A stretch of 49,970 nucleotides of DNA, taken from Candidatus Ornithomonoglobus intestinigallinarum (GTDB lineage: Bacteria; Bacillota; Clostridia; UBA1381). This document shows, piece by piece, positions 45,145-49,970 of the stretch. Within the stretch, counting starts at the first letter, position 1; the number at the start of each line of letters is the position of its first letter. The translations under genes were made by a program, and so were the position numbers. Below the pieces are notes generated by a model, which was not told where the DNA came from, made no database searches, and worked only from the letters and a program-made list of their open reading frames with translations. The DNA lies in NCBI GenBank assembly GCA_018715365.1, contig DVLU01000032.1, forward strand, positions 1 through 49,970, read 5' to 3'.

Positions 45145-47778
45145 TTACTGTGCGGTTTCGCACACAGTATAGGTATACAGTGCCGGATTGTCCGAGTTCT
45201 CAAAAACGTATACGGCAACCCTTTCCGAGCCTGATATAATATCCGATATATCGCAGCCCTCAAGTACGTCTTCAACTGTATTTGCCGCCACGTTGAATTC
45301 GTGATATAATACGTCAGTCATACGGTAAACGCCGTTTTCGGACACATATCCCATTACGGTAACGCGTCCGACCGCGTTTGCATCGGCAAGATTTACAACG
45401 TTTGCCGCTGCGGTGCCGTTTTCAATATCTATCTGCGGTTTTGCGTAAACAAGCCCGGCGTCGTCCGCTCTTGTGAACGAAATCTTAAAATCGCTGCCGA
45501 GCGTCCCGCCGGTGCTTTGAAGCACTGTATTTCCGCTTACCGTGAGCAGATAAGCTCCGGCTCTGTTAAGACAGTTCTTAAGCGTTATATCAACTATATT
45601 TTCTTCCGTTTCGCCGCTTTCGTTTACGTGATATTCGGCCGTATATTCACCCGCCGAAATGCCCTCCAAAACGTAATCGGCTTCGTTCAGCACAACATCG
45701 TCGCTGAAAACTACGCTGATTGTTTTCGTCTGAGACGGCATTTCTCTCGAGTATGCCGTATTGCTGCCGTCAAGAGCGTAAAATTCCACATTTTCAATTC
45801 TTGCGGGCTCCGGCTTTGCCATTGTAACCTTAAGATTATCAAGCTTTGCGGCAGCGGCGCCAGTTTTTTTGTTATCAACAAGCGTCATAACAAAGGAGTT
45901 ATACGCCGCGTCCGTTTCGCAGCCCGGCAGATAGCCCGCTTCAACAGGTATTCCGCCGCCTACGGAAATCTCATACGTTTTTGACGCAAGGTCTATTTTT
46001 ATCGAATAATGCTGCATTACGCCGTCGTTTACAAGCGCGATCTGGTTTACAGTCTGACCGTTTGCGTTTTCACGGTAATAATCGCACGTCCTTGTCCTGT
46101 TTGTTTCACAGGCGTATGTCAGGCAATGCTGAACGTCCGTCCATGAGGTAAGTCCCAAAAATGCGCTCGAGGCTGTCCAAACCTCCTGCGTCCTGTCTGA
46201 AGCGTTATCAAAGAGATACGGCTTAACCTCCGCCGCTCCGTTGCCGAGACCGAAAAAGAGTCTTGAATTTGTCGGCGCGCCGGAACCGGTTTTGTAAATC
46301 CCGGCGTCAAACTCTATATTCAGAATACCGTTTGCGGCGACGTTATTGTCGGCAAACGGGAAGCTTACGGCATTTACGGCCTTTATTTCACCGTTTGACA
46401 AAACGCTGCTGTCGAGCACAAACACATTCCCTCCGTCGTCCGAGGCTTCCGGCTTGCAGAACATATACGCATTGTCGGCGTCCGCAGCAAATTCGGGCGC
46501 GCTCTGCGACACAACGCCGTAATACATATATTTGTCAAAATCAAACGTCGTTTCAGCCGTCGGGAAATCCTCGGGATTATCGAACGTCATATCGACAAGC
46601 GTTATATCCTCGTCACCCGACGCGGTCTCCGGTATGAAGCTCACGCCCGTACCCGGCGCAATGCTTCCGAAGCCGTCGCCGTAAAGCGAACGTATATGCG
46701 TTGTTACGTCGTTCTCGCCGCCTATTATAACGGAGTGAAGCCCCGTTGCGGCTATTTGCGTATCAAAATAAAATCTTAATGTGTCGCCGTCCATAAGCTC
46801 ATAGCTTACCGCGGCGTATTCGCTCTCGCCGGTAAACAGCTTTACAATACCGGCGTCAAGCTTTGAAAGCTCCTGCTCATCTATATTTGTATTTGCCTTA
46901 AGCTCGACGTAATTTTCTCCGCAGCCGGCAAACTCAAGCTCAAACGAGCCGGACTGCAGCCGCGTTACCGTGAAATTATCAAAATAAATCATCGGGTTTT
47001 CATTTTCGGCAAATTTGTTTGTTGCGCCGAACTGCGGCTGGAAAAATCCGAAATAATCGCTTATAAACGACGATGTGTCTGTATAATCGCCCACATACTC
47101 GCCGTCCCAGTAATAGCTCATTTTTAAATTATCATAATCTATAAGCAGCTCAAGATTATGCCATGTGTCCGGTTCAAATTGCACAACATAGCCGTTTGCG
47201 TCCGTCGGAGCCTGCTGGCGGCTGTTTTGGTTAAACGTTATCCGTGGCGCTTCGTTTGAATAGTATATGGCATAAAAATATCCCGCCTCGCTTGCCCAGT
47301 CGGCCGTGCCGTATTCACCGGGCTGCGCGTTTTCGAGCAACGCGTAATTCATCATATACTGCGCATAATCCGAAACCCGGTCGTCATACACAATATCCGT
47401 GCCGTCCTCCGTTTTTGACGGAACGTATACGTCATGCGATATTAAAAGCTGTCCGTCGCGTATGCACGTTGTATAATCGGCATCAAGACCGAGCTTGTTT
47501 AAGTTAAAAAACACGCTCATATCCGCCATGCCGCTGCCGCTCAATTTCGGCTTCGCAGCCAAAACGGTGCCGTGCTCACCGCCCGTATCGACAGTTTCGG
47601 CATTTCTTACGGTGTTGTATTTTCCCGTATCAAAGCTTTCGAAATCGTCATAAAAAATCATGCCGCTCTCCGGCACCTCTCCCGCCGGTGCGGAATAGGT
47701 GGCCGACGCCGCTATCGGCACTGCCGATACGGCAAGCGCCGCCATTGCGGAGATGATCCTCATTTTTATATTTTTCAT
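45145..47778 (-). CDS. Secreted protein with two concanavalin/LamG-like domains and shared C-terminal module
   Basis: An 877-aa protein with signal peptide (cleavage near ASA-TYS). Two jelly-roll segments are seen, one at the N-terminus (YYDDFESFDTG ... GQLLISHDVYVPS ... WHNLELLIDYDNLKMSYYWDG) and one in the middle (YSIKIDLASKTYEISVGGG ... AAAKLDNLKV). They parallel the next upstream gene product. The last ~90 residues are the small module (VTVMGYVSENGVYRMTDV ... VAVYVFENSD) common to five proteins. AAAGGAAGA precedes ATG 47778. No catalytic motif of laminarinase type is visible, so it is probably a glycan binder. Confidence 0.75.
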   Translation of the reverse strand: MKNIKMRIISAMAALAVSAVPIAASATYSAPAGEVPESGMIFYDDFESFDTGKYNTVRNAETVDTGGEHGTVLAAKPKLSGSGMADMSVFFNLNKLGLDADYTTCIRDGQLLISHDVYVPSKTEDGTDIVYDDRVSDYAQYMMNYALLENAQPGEYGTADWASEAGYFYAIYYSNEAPRITFNQNSRQQAPTDANGYVVQFEPDTWHNLELLIDYDNLKMSYYWDGEYVGDYTDTSSFISDYFGFFQPQFGATNKFAENENPMIYFDNFTVTRLQSGSFELEFAGCGENYVELKANTNIDEQELSKLDAGIVKLFTGESEYAAVSYELMDGDTLRFYFDTQIAATGLHSVIIGGENDVTTHIRSLYGDGFGSIAPGTGVSFIPETASGDEDITLVDMTFDNPEDFPTAETTFDFDKYMYYGVVSQSAPEFAADADNAYMFCKPEASDDGGNVFVLDSSVLSNGEIKAVNAVSFPFADNNVAANGILNIEFDAGIYKTGSGAPTNSRLFFGLGNGAAEVKPYLFDNASDRTQEVWTASSAFLGLTSWTDVQHCLTYACETNRTRTCDYYRENANGQTVNQIALVNDGVMQHYSIKIDLASKTYEISVGGGIPVEAGYLPGCETDAAYNSFVMTLVDNKKTGAAAAKLDNLKVTMAKPEPARIENVEFYALDGSNTAYSREMPSQTKTISVVFSDDVVLNEADYVLEGISAGEYTAEYHVNESGETEENIVDITLKNCLNRAGAYLLTVSGNTVLQSTGGTLGSDFKISFTRADDAGLVYAKPQIDIENGTAAANVVNLADANAVGRVTVMGYVSENGVYRMTDVLYHEFNVAANTVEDVLEGCDISDIISGSERVAVYVFENSDNPALYTYTVCETAQ

Positions 47779-47801
47779 ATAAATCTTCCTTTGATGTTTC
47801 C

Positions 47802-47833
47802 GTATGATGTGCGCCGTGAGGCGCACATCATAC
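47802..47833 (-). other. Perfect intercistronic hairpin without T-run
   Basis: GTATGATGTGCGCC (47802-47815) pairs perfectly over 14 bp with 47820-47833 around a GTGA loop. It lies in the 71-base gap between the two LamG-like genes, and no T-run follows on either strand. It is more likely an mRNA stabiliser or processing site that sets different amounts of the two proteins. Confidence 0.65.
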
Positions 47834-47849
47834 AAAGGTCTTATTTTGC

Positions 47850-49832
47850 TTATCTGTCAACAGCGCCTATAAGCGCGCTCATATCATCGCCGAACACAAA
47901 CGCTCTTACGCGCTTGCCCTCGTATTCAAACGTGTCGTCTGCCGTATATGTGCCGCCGGCGCCTTTGTCCTTGGCGAACATTTCAACCGATGCAAGCGTT
48001 CCGTTCTCATTGTAGCTTGCTATAAATACATTGTAATTGCCTGCATAGCCGCAGTCGTCAAACGTAAAGCTTACGCCGCTGCCGCCGTCCGTGAACGCGC
48101 CGCTCATCTCTGGCGGAGCCGTTACATCCGTTGCCGATATTTTAACGTTGTCTATTACAAAGCCGAGGTTTTCGGTATCATTCGGCGTCCACTCATCATT
48201 TCCAAACGCACTGCCTATAACAAACGCATCGAAGCTCGGAGCATTTTCCGTTTCGTACAGCTTAAGACCGTCGCCTATACATATATTGTCGCGGAAAATA
48301 TCGTACGTTTTTGCGTCTATATCAAGCTCCACTCTGTAATGGTTTATTTCGTTATTTTTCTGTATCTCCATATCGTCCGGCCAAAGCAGCTGATCTTCGG
48401 GATAACTATTCACAAACGTATATCCGTAAGTCGCTGACCTGCCCATGGGATTAAATATTAGTGTAGCATCGTAATTCCAATTTCCGAAACCGAATAATGC
48501 CGTTGAATTTGTCCACGCTTCTGTTTTACTCCATGTTGTCACCTCATTATTTTTATCGCGCAGACCTATCGTAAACAGATCGTAATTGGTTCCCGCCGGC
48601 TTTCCGCCGTCAAATTCGATCGTCATTTTTCCCGATTCAACAGACGCGCCGTTTTCGAACGGAATCACAAGGCCCATTGTGGCATGCTCGCCCCAATAGT
48701 CTGGCGTTTTATATTCATCATGCCTGTGTATATTAAGCGCCTGACCGCCGTTTCCGTCTTCAACGGGGCTTGTATAACGGTAATCGTATTTTTTATAGAA
48801 TCCCGGTTCACAATCCTCATCCGCTACCTCAAGATATTTTTTTGCGTCTATAAAATCCGTCCCCGTATAATTGCTTGTATATTCACCGTACGGCTGATAT
48901 TCGCACCAGAAATCTTCAAACGCAATCGATGATGTGCCGTCTGTTGCAAATGCGACATCGTCAAAATCCATATCTATAACCGGCTGCATTTCCGCAGTTA
49001 TATAGCGGCTCATTTTTATGCCGGTAACGTATACGTGAGTATCATTTGCCGTGATTGATGATGCGTCAACAGCCGGCGCGTAGTACAGCGAGCCCATTTC
49101 ATAATATTCCGAGTTATGCTCAAAATCATTATGCGAGCATACGTACTCGTCATTTATGTAATAATCGAGCGTGTTATTGTCGTAATCGATGTCCGCCGTT
49201 AATTTATACCATTTGCCGACCTCCATTTTTACTATATTTGCCGCTCCGTCCGCTGCCTCCGTTACGGCGGTGTTATGCCCGTCAACGGTGAGCCCTATAT
49301 ACGGCGTTTCCGTGCCGTTCATGATCACGGAAAAGAGACAGCCCTGCTCATTATAAAAATTGCCTTCATCGTCCACGCCCCATATGGAGAAGTATTCCGT
49401 ATAATCCTCGTCCTGCGGATTTATAAGCTCCGGCACATATACGTACGTGTCGATTTTAAGCCCACCGCTCTTTATTGTGGAAGCGCCCTGCCAGAAATCT
49501 TTGTCGTTTATCTGCTCGTTAATTTTAAAATGAAACGCAGGATTAAGCCTTGTTGTATCGGCGGCATATAAATAGCCGTCAAGCGCCGTTTCACCCGATA
49601 AGTTTTTATACCATGGCTTGGACAAAGCGTTATTTTCCGAGCTGAAGCCGTTCGGCTGATAATACGACGTCCAATGCAGAATATCGCCCGTTGACGGGAA
49701 CGGACCGTTTTCGGCCCAGTCCGTGCCGTTTTCATAATCGGCAACGGACGCCGCCGATACCGTAAAGGCAGCCGACGAGACGGCGAGCGCGGCAGCAAGA
49801 GCGGCCGCCAGTAATTTTTTGATCGTTTTCAT
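47850..49832 (-). CDS. Secreted protein with two concanavalin/LamG-like domains and shared C-terminal module
   Basis: A 660-aa protein, first gene of the second cluster. After an Ala-rich signal peptide (cleavage near SAA-SVA) come two jelly-roll regions. Markers are KWYKLTADIDYDNNTLDYYIN with a nearby VKMEVG, and YRVELDIDAKTYDIFRDN with FVIDNVKIS. Both are counterparts of segments in the 45145 protein. The C-terminal ~80 residues (FTFDDCGYAGNYNVFIASY ... VRAFVFGDDMSA) are the shared small module. AGGAGA lies 6 bases before ATG. No catalytic residues are recognised. Probably a surface or secreted glycan-binding protein. Confidence 0.75.
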   Translation of the reverse strand: MKTIKKLLAAALAAALAVSSAAFTVSAASVADYENGTDWAENGPFPSTGDILHWTSYYQPNGFSSENNALSKPWYKNLSGETALDGYLYAADTTRLNPAFHFKINEQINDKDFWQGASTIKSGGLKIDTYVYVPELINPQDEDYTEYFSIWGVDDEGNFYNEQGCLFSVIMNGTETPYIGLTVDGHNTAVTEAADGAANIVKMEVGKWYKLTADIDYDNNTLDYYINDEYVCSHNDFEHNSEYYEMGSLYYAPAVDASSITANDTHVYVTGIKMSRYITAEMQPVIDMDFDDVAFATDGTSSIAFEDFWCEYQPYGEYTSNYTGTDFIDAKKYLEVADEDCEPGFYKKYDYRYTSPVEDGNGGQALNIHRHDEYKTPDYWGEHATMGLVIPFENGASVESGKMTIEFDGGKPAGTNYDLFTIGLRDKNNEVTTWSKTEAWTNSTALFGFGNWNYDATLIFNPMGRSATYGYTFVNSYPEDQLLWPDDMEIQKNNEINHYRVELDIDAKTYDIFRDNICIGDGLKLYETENAPSFDAFVIGSAFGNDEWTPNDTENLGFVIDNVKISATDVTAPPEMSGAFTDGGSGVSFTFDDCGYAGNYNVFIASYNENGTLASVEMFAKDKGAGGTYTADDTFEYEGKRVRAFVFGDDMSALIGAVDR

Positions 49833-49847
49833 CTTGATTCTCCTCGT

Positions 49848-49876
49848 ATAATAGTATTTGCAAGGATATTTAGCAA
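49848..49876 (-). promoter_or_regulatory. Possible promoter of the second cluster
   Basis: On the minus strand, TTGCTA (49876-49871) and TATTAT (49853-49848) have a 17-base spacer. The predicted start would fall almost on the ribosome site, leaving a very short leader, so the true promoter may be further upstream (a TTGACA occurs at 49908-49903). Confidence 0.4.
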
Positions 49877-49894
49877 TAGATATTCCCTTGCAAA
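49857..49894. promoter_or_regulatory. Inverted repeat TTTGCAAGG...CCTTGCAAA over the putative promoter
   Basis: Nine-base arms (49857-49865 and 49886-49894) are perfectly symmetric around about 49876, with inner ATAT halves also symmetric. The dyad overlaps the -35 region of the putative promoter. It could be a repressor site controlling the second cluster; no regulator for it is in the window. Confidence 0.45.
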
Positions 49895-49970
49895 ATATCT
49901 ATTTGTCAAATCGTCTAACCTGTGGTTTAATAGATGTATAAATCATCTCGGTATATGCATTTCCTCCTTG

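Overview
The window looks like a chromosomal stretch from an anaerobic, Gram-positive, polysaccharide-degrading member of the Clostridia. The grounds are SLH-domain surface proteins, lipoprotein sugar-binding proteins, strong AGGAGG-type ribosome binding sites, a YesN-like membrane AraC regulator, GH94 phosphorylases and a GlpA/FAD-oxidoreductase/DUF1667 gene trio. The species cannot be named from this sequence. No tRNA, rRNA, CRISPR array, phage gene or transposase was seen.

Layout. (1) 1-3.3 kb, plus strand: the last codons of a sugar-binding protein, a hairpin, then a three-gene redox operon (GlpA-like FAD dehydrogenase with a BFD-like Fe-S domain, a second FAD/NAD oxidoreductase, DUF1667), closed by a 16-bp hairpin. 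(2) 7.3-3.4 kb, minus strand: a short operon with its own promoter: orphan sugar-binding lipoprotein, secreted protein with two carbohydrate-binding-like modules, a 57-aa peptide, and an MBL-fold hydrolase. (3) 7.4-7.6 kb: a strongly base-paired element followed by a terminator on the plus strand, a candidate small RNA. (4) 29.6-7.6 kb, minus strand: about 22 kb with 12 closely spaced genes. They encode two multi-module lectin-like secreted proteins, two large clan GH-A-like secreted enzymes, two SLH proteins, a histidine phosphatase, a complete SBP plus two-permease importer without ATPase, a GH78-like and a GH37-like cytoplasmic enzyme. (5) 29.88-32.14 kb, plus strand: the divergent AraC regulator. 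Two AGTCCCA direct repeats exactly 42 bp apart lie between the two promoters. (6) 32.17-32.58 kb: remnant of a subtilisin-type peptidase. (7) 49.8-32.6 kb, minus strand: a second large gene cluster: two LamG-like secreted proteins, a HAD hydrolase, a 1341-aa secreted protein fusing beta-helices to a GH-A-like barrel, a metallophosphoesterase, two tandem GH94 phosphorylases, a free-standing beta-helix protein and a 56-aa peptide, closed by a terminator.

How it may work together (inference): secreted, partly S-layer-bound enzymes and multivalent binding proteins attack a glycan outside the cell. The binding lipoproteins and permeases import oligosaccharides. GH78-like, GH37-like and GH94 enzymes split them inside, GH94 by phosphorolysis. 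The membrane AraC protein probably senses an extracellular cue and switches on the 22-kb operon and itself.

The most unusual items are a recurring two-gene cassette (secreted protein with a shared C-terminal domain, followed directly by a 56-57-aa peptide of one apparent family), the 42-bp-spaced operator pair, the structured RNA candidate at 7.4 kb, nine copies of one carbohydrate-binding-like module in three proteins, and one small C-terminal module shared by five secreted proteins.
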